Source: Lithospermum erythrorhizon (taxonomy: Eukaryota > Streptophyta > Magnoliopsida > Boraginales > Boraginaceae). From it: 64,000 bases of DNA. Numbering within the stretch: the stretch's first letter is position 1; the number at the start of each line of letters is the position of its first letter. Both the position numbers and the translations under genes were made by a program. The notes beneath the pieces were generated by a model, which saw only the letters and a list, made by a program, of their open reading frames with translations, was not told the DNA's origin and searched no databases. Shown here in pieces: positions 50,201 to 61,559 of the stretch. The stretch lies in assembly GCA_019722365.1 (NCBI GenBank), contig JADFUC010001018.1, positions 46,616-110,615 of the forward strand, in the 5' to 3' direction.

Positions 50201-52769
50201 TACCTGATGAATTTCAGATCATCAAAAAAGGGATACATGATTGAGACAACTGGAAGTACAAGCAAGAAGACTAATAAAAGCATTTCTCCTGAAAGCTAAG
50301 TATGTGTAGACAAGATATTAAAATTCTAAGGCATACAATCCCTGTCCTTAATTACTGGGACTCCTGAAAGCCATTTATAAGCTTCATTTCTGCTTCTTAT
50401 ACATGGCTTTACGACCGTACTACTGTTAAGCCAAAGTGACAGAATTATCTATAGAAGTATTGTTTAGGTCCTCCAATTGGCTATATGCCAGAGGAAAATG
50501 TTATGCATAGTGAGCGAAAAATCATATTCCAGTTTACCAGAAGTCTGCTAAGAATTTTCGTGAACCATATCCAACTGATGACGAATTAGCTGGCCAATCA
50601 CCATTCTTGAAATACACAAGACAACATTATATAGCTGGAAAGTTTTCTCTGAAAAACTCTTCTCCTAGTCTTCATATCGTTTGTCTAAACTGGTAATAGG
50701 ACTATACCTCCAGAACCAGACTAAAATTCACACCGATAGTTTCATGTCAACAACTATAATAACAACAAAATCTATGCCTGAACTCTGACGAAGCAGTTGT
50801 TCCAGTCATGTCCTTAAATTTCTATGGTGTTTCTAGCGAGATACACATATAAGTATGTTTAATCATTAATGTACCTTGATTTAGTATGAAAGAGTGGATT
50901 AACTCATCAAAGTGGCTTCAAATTTCATAACATTCACAGACCAATTCTATCAGATAGTTTACAGGATACAGAAACTGCTAAGGAAATAAGTTAAAAATAA
51001 TATATGTAAGGACGCCATTACTTATCCACGAGTTGAAGGGTAGCTTCTGAAGATGATATAAATGCTCAATCCTTATCTCTAGTCATTTCAATAATAGTGA
51101 ACATGACTGCTTAGCCATGTAAATAGTTCACTTTTACGAAAATAACGAACTAACTAAATCACCATATGGATATAACTGGTAAAGCACAGAGAAGCTAAGC
51201 TCCTGAGTATCACTTTCAGCTAATGTGTAACAATCAAATGTATTACCACCATAAACTATTAATATATAAATTGTATAAACAATTTGGACATCACACTTAA
51301 TTAAGTAAAACTCACAATCGTGGCAAGACATTTCCAGCATGTTGAACAAGCTCATAGAGGTCAATGACAGAGCACCCGTGCCTCTCTTCATCCCTGAAGA
51401 ACATCTCTAGCTTCCTCAACTCATCAAATGCTCTCATATCTATTATTCTCCAAAACAAAAACAAATAAACAAAAATCCAAAACAACTAAAACTAATCATC
51501 ACAATATACTACCTCCATCCCCTAAACGATAGTCTAGTTTGATTTTCAATTATCAAAATTAACAAACTTTGCCACCTTAATCGACAGACATAATTAAGTT
51601 TTGAGTCAAACTTATCATGTTCAATAGTAAAATAAATTGAAAATACCATCTTTAGTCACATTTTTCACCAAATATTATACAACATATAAAAAATAGGTGA
51701 GTTCAACATTCAGAATCCAAATAGGCAATTTTTTGGGGATGTAGTTATTAGTTTGATCCTAAACTGTGAAAACGCAATTTAGAGTAATTGCATAGCTCGC
51801 ATTCAATCAACTTTACTACTATTAACATGATAATTTTATTCGAATCAGTTAACTAAAAAAATGCAATTTAGAGGAATTGCATAGCTGGCATTCAATAAAG
51901 TTTAATATTAACATGATAATTTATTTGAATCAATTAACTAAAAATGAAAAAACACAATTTAGAGGAATTGCGTAGCTCACATTCAAAAATTTACTATTAA
52001 CATGATAATTTTATTCGAATCAATTAACTAAAAATAAAAAACGCAATTTAGAGGAATTGCATTCAATAAACTTTACTATTAACAAGATAATTTTATTCGA
52101 ATCAATTAACTACAAATAAAAGAACGCAATTTAGAGGAATTGCATTCAATAAACGTTACTATTAACACGATAATTTAATTCGAATCAATTACCGAAAAAT
52201 AAAAAAACACAATTTAGAACACTATAAAGGTATTATGAAGGAGTCTAAAGTTCTGAGCTCAGACAACAATTGAGCCGAAAAAGTCAACGCTTCTCTAAGA
52301 TTATTCGCATCCTGCAAACAAAATCGATGAATAAAATCAACGAAAATATCAAAAAAATCTTCCACTTTGATTCGCAATGATTAAAATCAACAAACTTTGA
52401 GACTAACATTTGATAAATTGGCCTAATCAAACTATCATACTATCAATATTAAAGTACATAACATATACATTTTTTATTAAATGTTATACAAAAAATTGAA
52501 AACTACTCTAATTCAAAATTCAAAAAGTCAACCATGAATATTCAAAATTGGACAATACTACCTATTTTTTTGTTTATTTGTCGTTTTGGTATATTGATTA
52601 CTGGAATTGTTAAGTAATTAGGGTTTATATAGATATATATATTTTGAAAGAGAGCAATAATAATAGTAATTACCAAAGCGCGATGCATGTAAAAAGCGTT
52701 GTGTTGGATGCCAGCAATGCCTTCTGCTAGCCATTTCTCTTCGTCTTCGATTCCCTCTCCGATTACCAT
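38298..52769 (-). CDS. VPS35: VPS35 retromer subunit, ~22 exons (exon 2 damaged)
   Basis: Exons from 5': 52674-52769, ~52221-52311, 51316-51439, 50018-50203, 49662-49749, 49406-49462, 49222-49311, 49003-49128, 48452-48526, 48314-48373, 47667-47783, 47242-47481, 47102-47167, 46741-46830, 46254-46343, 45956-46045, 45654-45722, 39315-39395, 39106-39213, 38918-39021, 38610-38723, 38298-38508. Apart from exon 2, junctions are GT/AG and phases agree, predicting about 795 residues, near the plant VPS35 length. VPS35 is the alpha-solenoid scaffold of retromer, which recycles vacuolar sorting receptors and PIN carriers from endosomes. Visible landmarks: start [23 protein letters not shown] (the VPS26-binding motif, across exons 3-4), [18 protein letters not shown] (exon 4), [13 protein letters not shown] (exon 11), [12 protein letters not shown] (exon 15), end [14 protein letters not shown]. 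Exon 2 starts well ([20 protein letters not shown]) but its last ~30 bases are scrambled with TAG at 52222-52224, so either bases are missing or the gene is mutated. Confidence 0.93.
39783..39965 (+). mobile_element. tRNA-derived SINE in VPS35 intron 17
   Basis: TAGGTGAGTTGGTTAGGAGC at about 39784 matches the tRNA-type A box, and GGTCACAGAGTTCAAGCTC about 45 bp later matches a B box, the spacing of an internal RNA polymerase III promoter. A tRNA-unrelated body ends in A-rich sequence (ACTAAAAATAGCAATAAA). The right end is approximate. It is antisense to VPS35. Confidence 0.6.
40046..40590 (+). repeat. Left LTR of the intronic LTR element
   Basis: Starts TGTCATGACC and ends CATTGCG, where CA has apparently mutated to CG. 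It shares TTTCAATATTAAGTATTTAC, TTTCATAAAATGAATGTATT and CCCGTAATAACCTATCA with the right LTR. It contains about 230 bp extra (near 40146-40380) absent from the right copy, so something inserted here or was deleted there. Confidence 0.78.
40654..42976 (+). pseudogene. Unrecognised acidic repeat-containing ORF of the intronic LTR element
   Basis: Long plus-strand frames at 40654-40872, 40941-41516 (one TGA at 41238), 41559-42176, 42157-42735 and 42686-42976 join into what was probably one ORF of roughly 770 codons, broken by a few frameshifts and stops. 40873-40940 continues in the frame of 40941, supporting one original ORF. The N-terminal part carries acidic phrases repeated two to three times: [14 protein letters not shown], then [11 protein letters not shown], then [12 protein letters not shown], each in a similar context (VFDE-PE before; EV-LNLDYI-SKQ-DN--CD after the first two). 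The C-terminal part (42157-42735) has no motif I recognise. Tyr/Asp-rich spacers occur in some plant Ty3 polyproteins, so a gag-pol spacer origin is possible, but no protease, RT or integrase motif is visible. Confidence 0.6.
43712..44617. mobile_element. MITE nested in the intronic LTR element
   Basis: Inverted termini: left CTAAAGTATAGGGTGTGAAA followed by TGACTATTTACCC; right reads, as reverse complement, CTAAAGTATGGTGTAATGAC followed by TATTTTGCCC. About 0.9 kb without coding capacity. The GACTATTTTG-CCC type of terminus is one I associate with plant Mutator-like MITEs (from memory). Exact ends are uncertain by about 10 bp. Confidence 0.65.
44439..44468 (+). other. Potential G-quadruplex
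   Basis: Five runs of four or five G separated by 1-3 bases (GGGGTAGGGGGATAGGGGG, then TAGGGGTGGGG). It lies on the plus strand, the template strand of VPS35, inside the MITE. Strong by sequence rule; folding is untested. Confidence 0.7.
45131..45579 (+). repeat. Right LTR of the intronic LTR element
   Basis: Starts TGTCGCTGACCTACATG after the purine tract and ends GGATGATTACA before the TATTT duplication. It has its own internal duplication: GAATTAATTATG-TTCTCTTTT-AGTTTCTCTT appears twice, near 45310 and 45424. Confidence 0.8.
51771..52218. repeat. Minisatellite (82-90-bp unit, ~5 copies) abutting VPS35 exon 2
   Basis: Units start near 51772, 51862, 51952, 52041, 52123 and a partial one at 52207. 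Each holds CGCAATTTAGAGGAATTGC, an ATTCAATAAA-TTTACTATT part, then ACATGATAATTTTATTCGAA and TCAATTAACTA. The last partial unit ends right where VPS35 exon 2 should reach its splice donor. Confidence 0.88.
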
Positions 52770-55700
52770 TTTTTTATTTTTACAACTCAATAAAACTCAC
52801 TATGTTTAATTCATTTGGTATCTAAAACCAATTATAAATTATTTAAATTATTATTTTGCCCCTTCCTCAAACACTATAATTTCAAATACAGAGGACTAAA
52901 ATAGTAATTTCATACCACACTGTTTGATAGCCTCCCAGTGTCAGAAATAAGTGGTTCACACCTCAATAATTGGCAAAGCCTATACCTCCGGTGGAGTTAC
53001 TAATGAGTCGAGCGATGGGTCCGTTCGCTCTATACGGAGTCAAGGTTTCGCTATCAACCCTGTGAGTGATGCGTTGTTATACCCACGCTATAATTTCATT
53101 TATTTATATTTTATGTGAAAGACCAACGCGCTGCTATTATTTATTTTTTTCGTTATAATCTGGGGCTTAACGCTGCCGCCCGGGGCTTATCTTTCAGAAT
53201 TAATATTTATCTCTATTTTTCACTTTATCCCTTTAAATTGGAATAAAAGTTGAAATTTACTTTGCCAAGTTATGTTTATTTTAATTATTATAAAAGGTTC
53301 CTGGATGTTAAGTTATTTTAAAATATGCCTTACAAAATTTAGTAATTGTGTAATTCTCTTTTTGTCTCTTTGCACATATGATTTTATATATATTTTAATT
53401 AAAAAATGCTTTGAGGATCTAGAAAGATAAAATGGTACAGTATTGGAAAGATATAAAGCTAGAAATAGGGCTAAAAAATAAAGTTCAGAAGTAAATTAAA
53501 ACAAGATAATTGTTAATTAACCTATATTTGTTCTTCTTAAATGACTCTCAAAAGATTATATGTATGTTTGTGAAGGTGTAATGCTTACAATTTTTCGTCT
53601 CAACAGTAAATAATGAAAAGATGTCCATATCTTTCATATTTGAAGTTTGTAAGTGATGAGATACAATTAATTATACTACTTCATAATTTTAAATCAACAG
53701 ATAAATCTCATAGTAATAACTAGTAAGCCATATACCACTTCCATCCCTGAAGATTGTAAAGTTTGTTTTTTCATGATAAATAATTAAAAAAATTTATAAT
53801 CTTAATTTGAGAATGAATTTCAAATGATCATTAATATTAAAGAATATTATATATTAATATATTTTACCAAATAAATTTTATAACACATTAAAATTTATTC
53901 GAAGCTTCAAAATTAAAAAATCAAATTATTAAAATTCAAAATATTTACAATCTTTTGTATAAGCTTTTGTGATAGTTTGTAATAAGTTCTCACATTATGA
54001 ATCTGGCCCAATTTAGGTACTTAAAATTCAAGGCTTTTAAAGGCCCAAAAGAACTTACAATATGTAGTTGGACTGTTGGAGACTTGGAGGCCTGGAGCTT
54101 GCAGGCAAATAGGCCATCTTCGAGGTCCATTAACTTTATGTCTACTACAAAAACCACTTTCATGAACTCATTGGTCCTATCCTAGCTTTCAATCTCAAAA
54201 GCACTTATGTAGTGAATGTGGATCATGTTATATAAAATATATGGAAAATTTAGAAGTCATTATGAAAGTTAATGCTAGATTAACTTCCTAAAAGCTATAT
54301 CAGGACGGAAAAACTAAAAACGAATAAAATTATGAGTTTTCAGTTTCCCTAAAATAACTTGAGCCCCTAAAAAAATTTGCACATACCCCAAATTTATATT
54401 GCTTTCTATAATATTTTTTCTCTATACTTACTTTTCATATTAATGAAAATCTTGAAAACACGATTTTTATGGCTGTGTGAATAATGAGTGAAGCTGCTAA
54501 AGACATACATAAAAGTTTTGATCCCTAAAATAAGAAAAGTGCCGATGATTTTGAAGGTATTTTAAAAATTTTATAGAATCAATGACATGCTCAAGTTGGT
54601 ATAGGATTGCTTAAGTCTAACCTTTTATTTTTCTTGGTAAGTAAGAATCTATATTAAGAAACAAATATCACCCTTAACGAAAGTTAAAGTTAATTTAGCA
54701 TGTATGGACTCAAAATTTTATTATGGGATATTTATTTAATCATTTAAAATATAAGAATTCAAAATACGTATTCATTTTGGAGAGAATAGAAGCAAACAAA
54801 AGGAAAAAAAAAATTCTTGGGATAAGTTTTAAACTATGTACCTTGTATTAGTTAGTAAAAAACTTAACCATCTAAGATATTTTTTATATATATAGGGTAT
54901 TCATGTGAATAATCTAGGGACATTCTGGGTCCGCCCCTGATAAGGGATACAATATAACAAGAAGACGGGATAAAAGGCCTAACGATTTGCCAAGACAACA
55001 TATAGACAATTTGTTCTTCTCAAGTCCCCCAAATACATAATCGGGAAAAACCTCTCCTTTATCCTTCTCAGATCCGAAAGCAGCAACAACAATATGACCA
55101 ATCAACTCTATTTATAACCCGATAGTTTCTGATATTCGAGAGGAAATAATTTGAGACAGGAAACAATCTTTCGATTACTTGAATGTTGGCACAATAGGGT
55201 AGAGATAAATGGTTCTACTTAAGAAAATCACCTTTCTACAATAATGTTTCTTCCCATATATGAAGTGATTGAAAATGTGGGTATATATACCCCTACTAAA
55301 AGATAAACAGACTACAAGTATTATTTATTGAAGGAGGACTCTTCCTATATTGAATATGTCAAAACATATGAGATGATTTATAAGGTTCTAAGTTTTATTC
55401 ATCTACAATCAATTGATTGTAGTATGAACCTCATGAATTTTTAATACTCTTTAGGTATTTAAGAATGATAGATAAATGAGTATGACTTATGATCTTAAGT
55501 ATTTGTTTAAGTTTTATGCTTAAGAAGGTTAGATGAGTGATTTTATCATAATTATTTCACAATTAGTCATTACATTCAATGTCACCGATTGATTACTAAT
55601 TTAGGATATTATTGGCCTAAATCATTCCACCAATTTCTCCGAAACAAAACTCGTCACAAATCATCACATTAACTCATTGAATTGTGGGTTGTTCCGAACC

Positions 55701-55995
55701 CAATTATGAAAATTCATATTCCGCTATTTCTAAGATGTGGGTTATACCATGTTAATTTGTCTTATTAGATCATTCAGGTTTCATATGATCTTGAGCTTTG
55801 AATTGTATATTTGACAAATAATTAGGGATGATACAAGAAAGGAAAATCCAGACGACTTTTTACAAATGAAAGCAACTCCTTCATTTTAATTAATATTGGT
55901 GGGGTTAAATACGTTTTACCATAATTTATTTACCACATCGATGATAATATTGGATTTATCAAATTAAATTCTATAACACCAAATGTAATTGCATT
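52770..55995. other. VPS35 upstream region and AT-rich intergenic DNA
   Basis: The first few hundred bases must hold the VPS35 promoter and 5' UTR (minus strand), but no convincing TATA box was fixed. Beyond that the DNA is AT-rich with no recognisable gene. A segment at 54990-55110 has a short minus frame (54914-55105) without homology, and 55200-55300 has a promoter-like GTGGGTATATATACCCC. Confidence 0.4.
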
Positions 55996-56340
55996 TCAAT
56001 ATAATTACCTCAATTAGAATGATGATGGATTATGAAGTATTAATATAAGTACCTCAATTATAATGATGATGGGTTATGAAGTAGCAATATAATTACCTCA
56101 ATTATGATTATGGTGAATTATGAAGTATCAATATAATTACTCAATTATGATGATGGTGGATTATGACATATCAATATAATTACCTCAATTATGAAAATGT
56201 ATCAATATAATTACTTCAATTATGATGATGGTGGGTTATGAAGTATCAATATAATTACATCAATTATGATGATGGCGAGTTATGACGTATCAATATAACT
56301 ATCTTAATATGACGCTAATAGATTATGTGACATTAATATA
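55996..56340. repeat. 44-bp minisatellite, ~8 copies
   Basis: Units of CAATATAATTACCTCAATTA followed by TGATGATGGTGGGTTATGAAG start near 55997, 56041, 56085, 56129, 56172, 56203 (short), 56247 and 56291. The period is about 44 bp with one 31-bp unit. Confidence 0.88.
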
Positions 56341-56751
56341 ATTACCAAGATAACAATAATGATGGGTTATGCGTATAACCCAATATTTTCGTAATTTTAT
56401 TGTTGTCTCATCACCTAAGACAATGAACAAGGAATTCAAATTAATATATTTAATTTAACCCAGCACATTTATTATTATGATAATTATATTTCTATTTCAT
56501 AACCTAATAAAAGAAATTAAAACCACATATAAAAGTCATTGAAAGAAAATTCAAAACACAAGCATTCAAATTTACAAAGATATTCAAATCTTCTTTTTAA
56601 AAATCTTTTAATCCTTCAAATTTTATTAGAAATTTAGTGATACAAAAATATTTTAATCTCCGAATATTCAAATCTTCATGGAAATCCTGTCAAATTCTCA
56701 AATCCATGAAACCAAAGTTAGATGGAAAATACTCAAAATTAAGTAGTGAAT
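56341..56751. other. AT-rich spacer, nothing recognised
   Basis: Follows the minisatellite and ends at the TG of the family H LTR. No coding or structural signal was seen. Confidence 0.4.
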
Positions 56752-57147
56752 TGTTGGAAATATGAGATATCAGATCTCATAAATATGTCCGTTGAACAAT
56801 TCGATTGTACAACCAATTTACTCATTTAATTATATATTCATTATAAAGTCAGATATAGTTTGATTGTTAAGACAATTTATTATTATTAGATTTTTAATCA
56901 GATTTATTGTGAGGTTGCATGGGTTTACTAGGTCCGCCATAATCTATATATTAATAATATGTTCGGGTTAGCATAAATAATATATTACTCTTGTCAATCG
57001 AAAGCCAAGAGGTCACACACACGACACCATGGCCAAATTATAATGTAATTATAAATCTCCTGCTAAAGTTAACTATATGAAATATTTGGGGCGAAATTCA
57101 CTATGGAATTCCACCCCAAAATTACAGATAAAGAGGAGAAATGGTGG

Positions 57148-57160
57148 TTCTAGAATGTTC
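57148..57160 (+). promoter_or_regulatory. Heat-shock element 1 in the family H LTR
   Basis: TTCTAGAATGTTC is a perfect TTC-nn-GAA-nn-TTC trimer site, and the next bases TAGA almost add a fourth unit. It lies about 110 bp upstream of a TATA-like CTATACAAAG at 57269. Confidence 0.6.
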
Positions 57161-57236
57161 TAGACTTATCCTACTTCGCCTTTGATTTTAAGGGATGCCC
57201 AAATACAAGACGAAGGTTCCGAATGTTCGGTAAAGC

Positions 57237-57254
57237 GAACATTCTAGAAGTTTC
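57237..57254 (+). promoter_or_regulatory. Heat-shock element 2 (four perfect units) in the family H LTR
   Basis: GAACATTCTAGAAGTTTC reads GAA-CA-TTC-TA-GAA-GT-TTC, four alternating units without mismatch, about 15 bp upstream of the TATA-like sequence at 57269-57278. The core GAACATTCTAGAA is identical to the site in the other LTR at 11123-11135, so it is an ancestral family feature. Confidence 0.65.
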
Positions 57255-57648
57255 AAAATGCAGTCAGCCTATACAAAGTGGTTTAATTTGCTCACTTCAT
57301 TTGCTAATTCATTATACATCTTGTAGAAAAATATTTACAAAAATCCTCTCTCCCTCAATTCTCTTATTCGACTAAATAGCTTAAGAAAAACCTTTAGGTT
57401 TTCTTCCTTCACATTTATTTGTTCACTCTTAATAGCTTCTAAAGAAAAACCGGGCCGAAGTGGTTCGATCAATCAGTTTACGCGAACTATTCTGGGAGAC
57501 AACCTATGTTGGTTGTTCGAGTCTCCTCTAACATTATTCTACCGCACCATGCGTAAAAGACATAATCTCTCGATTGATTTATCGCTTTTATAATTCGTAG
57601 AGTTCTGGAAATCGTTTATATAATTATTTTAACTGTGAAACTCCAACA

Positions 57649-58818
57649 ACGACATCAAGAGGCGACTTCGAGTATTATAATTACGTAATTATGCTACATA
57701 AATTGTTTATAAGTTGAGATCAGATTTTATATGTTTAAAATTACTATTTGATATTTGTTTAATTCAATTAATATGATATGTGTGATTAATTGGATTAAAT
57801 ATGATTAATTGTAATAAAAAATTCATGATTTTTATGTAGTTATATCATAAATATTTTTCTTGATTTTACAGAATTATTTCATATTTTTCTGAATTAGTTT
57901 TTGTATTTGCAAAATAGTTGAATCGATTGATTATATAGTAAAATATGATAATACAGATTAATTGTTAATCTTTAATTTATATTTTATGTATAATTCAATT
58001 AGAAATATTTTTCTAGAATTTTTTGAATTTTCTCGAGCAATTTATTTTATCGCTTTCTAATTAATCGATAAAAATTGATCGATCTACCAAAAACTAAATA
58101 AGAAAGGTTGTGGAACAAAGAAGTGGCCGTGACAAATTTCAAGCTAATGACATGTCGCATAATCTGTCGGAAATGATGTGGGCAACACGTCACACACGCC
58201 AGCGGCACGACGCCCACGCCATCATGACGACGTTATCTATCACGCCACATTGGGCTTGGACTCCGGTCCGACCGAGTTAACTCCGCTTGATCGAAGTTGA
58301 CTCGCCAAACCCGGGTTCAATTCGCCATTCGATCTTAATCCGCCACACCGACTGACTTCAATCTTAATTCGCCGACTTCACGACCTAGTCGCTGTAATTC
58401 ATCATATAGTCAAGCCCCACCCAATTATTGCAAATTTATTGGGCCGATTTTGCCATACGCCCGATTGGATTATGGGTTATTAGATTTTGTTTTAACTTGG
58501 GCTTAAATATTTTAATAGTTTCTTAAATCCAATTATAATTTGGTTTGGAACTAAAATTTGATTATTGACTTAATTAATTATTTTGATGAATTTTATGATC
58601 CTAAAATTGATATTCTTCATTTAAATTATATTACTTGAATATAATTAAAATAATAAATTCAAGTGTTAATTAGATTTCATTTTGCATAAAATTATAATTA
58701 ATTTAGTATAAGAACTGTTTCCAACCGATTTGCTCAATGATATTTTGATATCAATTAAATTTATTTTGCCTCAATTTTAGGTTGAAATGGTTACAATCAC
58801 TTAAATTTTAACTATTTT
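57649..58818. other. Region between copia LTR and gypsy LTR, no gene recognised
   Basis: AT-rich DNA with a less AT-rich patch at 58120-58420. It may include leftover internal sequence of the family H element, but no primer-binding site, gag or pol phrase could be read. Confidence 0.4.
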
Positions 58819-61448
58819 TGTAATAACCCGCTCAAAAAAAAATTTAAACTTTCGGGTCGGGCGCGGACCCGGGATAGTATAAATAATCTCGATGATAATA
58901 TTATTTCTCAGAAAATTTTTGAGCCAAATTACATTTATAATTTAGTAGTTTTTAAGCAATACGGAATATTTTATCTTTGGAATCGTGTTCGCGAGATGCA
59001 AGACGATAAGTCGAGACTAACCGAAACCGAACGGGACTCGAGTTTTTTTAAATATCTATCAACACTTATCTTCCACATCATCATAATCAAGTTCATCTTC
59101 TTCCTTTCTTCTCTCCTAGGGCCGAGATATTCACCCCCTCCCCCTTAAAAAATTTCATTTTCCATTTCTCTCTTCGATTGTCGCTCAAACTCAAGATCGG
59201 TTGTAGAATATCTTTCTCCCCATCATTCTCTTTCGAAAGTTAAGCGTAAGAAATTTCAAGTCTTTCGAGATATTTCGGGTTTCTATGATAGTTGACTTTT
59301 AGTTGACTTTCCATAATTCAATTTTATGATGATTCTAAGTACAAGCATGGGGTTCTATGATGATGTATGCTTAATTCATGATTTGTAGGTTGTTCGAGGA
59401 CGTTATGACGAGTTGACTTTTTAGGTTTTCGTTGACTTTGGGTTGATATTTTTCTAAGACATTAAATGCAGGAGGTTATTTTGGGCCTTATTTAGCTATC
59501 ATGATGGCTAAATCGTGATTTAAATTGATTATGGAGTTATAGACAAAAAAGTGTTAATTCCAAGTTGAGTTATAATTGATATTTCGGTATAAAGAACAGG
59601 ACCCGCTGACATCAATGACTTATAAGTTGATTTTGAAACAAGAAAGTCAGATAAGATGGAATTTTAGCGGGAATCATCAAGCCGCTATCTCGGCTTAGAT
59701 TATAATTCGATAGCTATCCGCGTTAGACCGCTTGGAAATAGTTCCACCAAGAGTCAAGTTACGTATTCCAAATCGTATAGTAATAGGTCTCGATTATAAT
59801 TCTCTGGATGCTGTTTAGGCGCTGATCGTGAAAGTGGCGCTAATTTCGACGTTTTCGCCAAGATTTTGGCAAGAATGGCGTGAAAGTAAGACTTATCTCA
59901 ATGGTGTTTCACGTATTACTTTAAATCAGGTGAACATGTTATCGTGATACGACATGAGAACGACATGTTACCGTTATTGGCTTATATGATTACGTGAGGA
60001 ATGATATACATGTTATTGTGTTATGATTACGCTTTGAGAACGAGCATACATGCAATCGTTATATGATTACGCTGATATATTCTATGGCGCTAAGATCGCT
60101 GAGGTAAGTAATAGTCAACTCCAAACTTATATTTCGATTTCCTGGCCTTGCTCTGGCACTTATGATTTTCTGTACCTCATTTCACACTTACGACCTGTGG
60201 GCCTTGTCGGCGATTGTGCTCCTGACTTCAATATCAAAGATGCCTTTAGCCAAAAGGCCGATATTGTTCGTAGCAGAGTAGCCGGTTATCGAGAGGTGAC
60301 GTTGGGGAGTTATGCATGACTATGAGACTTGAGTATGAGGATTCGACCTATGTCGGGATAATTGTACAGCGACTCCTCCTTCCTCAGGATATGCGACTAC
60401 GTGTTTTATACTTAGCTGTGAGAAGGCCTTTATACTTAGTGTATAAGGCGTGTCTTATACTTGCATAAGAAATGCTGGCCTTATATCATGATAAGAGGTG
60501 TGTGCCTTATACTTAGTGTATAAGAGCGCCTCATCATGATGAGCCGATGGCCTTATACTTTGTGTGTATGAAAGTGCGCGCTTTATACTTTGTGTATAAG
60601 TATGTTGGCCTTATAATCGCTGTGTATGTTATGGGCGATTATTGATTAGTCTTATTCTCAAGTAGACGGATCGGCTATGCGCATTGGAGGTTGGTATAAC
60701 GCTGTGATACGAGATATAGAGGTTTGGATTTACTAGAGTTTTAGTCATTGCTGAAGCCCTTGATTTCTTTATGGAATTGTGTGTTTGCTAAAACTTTCTA
60801 TTATATCTTCATGTATTATGTTTGAGATTTCCCCGTGGAATCACGTTAGGCGACCTTAGTAGTCCTCGTATATATGTATTTCATTCATTTGACTATTATA
60901 TTATCGATTGACTCGCTCCGATGGTAAGTTCACACTGTGTTAAAGCCACTAAGCCTCGCTTACACCCCCTTTTCTCGCATCGACGACATTTCATTCCAAG
61001 GCCAGTCGACAGACGCGCCGAGCCAAGCAGGTCGCTTGGAGAGTTTTGTTCCGAAAAGGGCTGCCAGTGAGCATCAAAGTATCCCCAGTCCGATTTTGAC
61101 GCCATGGTCAACTATTTTGATCAAGTTGTATTTCTTTCCTTTAAAACTTTAAATTGTTTCAGTCGTTGTCATTTTGTATTTAGGATACAATATAAATATC
61201 TTTTGTAGCCTCTAAGGCCGCATTACTTTATTTCGGGGATACTGCCAGGTATATATATATGTGGGTCAAATGCTTCGATATTAGTCACATGGATTGAAAA
61301 TTTAAAACCGTTTTGATTGGGGAACTAATTGGTGATCACATTTTTGGATGAAACCAATTAGTTTTAAACCCAGCCCATCGGTTCTGCGACTCCGTTCGAT
61401 TTTAACGACTCTCACCTCAAAGTGGCCGAATTCGGGCGGGTTGCTACA
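58819..61448 (+). repeat. 5' LTR of the G2 gypsy element
   Basis: TGTAATAACCCG...GCGGGTTGCTACA, 2630 bp, beginning TG and ending CA and followed four bases later by the primer-binding site. It aligns with the solo LTR at 14017-16824. Landmarks include CTCGATGATAATATTATT, repeated TTGACTTT phrases, GGCCTTGTCGGC units near 60190 and the hairpin array. Confidence 0.88.
60400..60640 (+). repeat. Tandem hairpin units in the G2 5' LTR
   Basis: Six or so units with TTATACTTAGTGTATAAG-type inverted repeats (near 60432, 60509, 60554 and 60583), separated by G-rich spacers. This is the counterpart of 15690-15990 in the solo LTR. Confidence 0.7.
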
Positions 61449-61452
61449 ATTT

Positions 61453-61464
61453 TGGTATCAGAGC
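61453..61464 (+). promoter_or_regulatory. Primer-binding site (tRNA-Met type)
   Basis: TGGTATCAGAGC, complementary to the 3' end of plant initiator tRNA-Met, four bases after the LTR end CTACA. It primes minus-strand DNA synthesis and fixes the LTR boundary. Confidence 0.9.
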
Positions 61465-61559
61465 TTAGGTGTCGATTGGGCTATTCAAGGTGGTTACGTG
61501 GTCGACTTGTTTTTCTTTGAGTCATTATGAGCGGTGTCTTTTGTGAATCGAAGTCCTTT

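Larger units (their letters stand above)
56752..57648 (+). mobile_element. LTR of the heat-shock-type copia family H, plus orientation
   Basis: Starts TGTTGGAAATATGAGA and ends AACTCCAACA. It matches the reverse complement of 10684-11536 (GGAAATATGAGA start, ATTGAACAATT block, TAGGTCCGC-ATAATCTATAT block, -GGTCACACA-). No matching duplication flanks it (TGAAT left, ACGAC right) and no second LTR or pol is in the window, so it is either a solo LTR or a 5' LTR whose body is lost. Confidence 0.75.

Noticed and set aside
54914..55105. Minus-strand 63-codon frame
   Set aside because: No homology and no supporting signals; probably chance.
55996..56340. CRISPR-like regular repeats
   Set aside because: This is eukaryotic DNA and the units are contiguous 44-bp tandem copies without unique spacers; it is a minisatellite.
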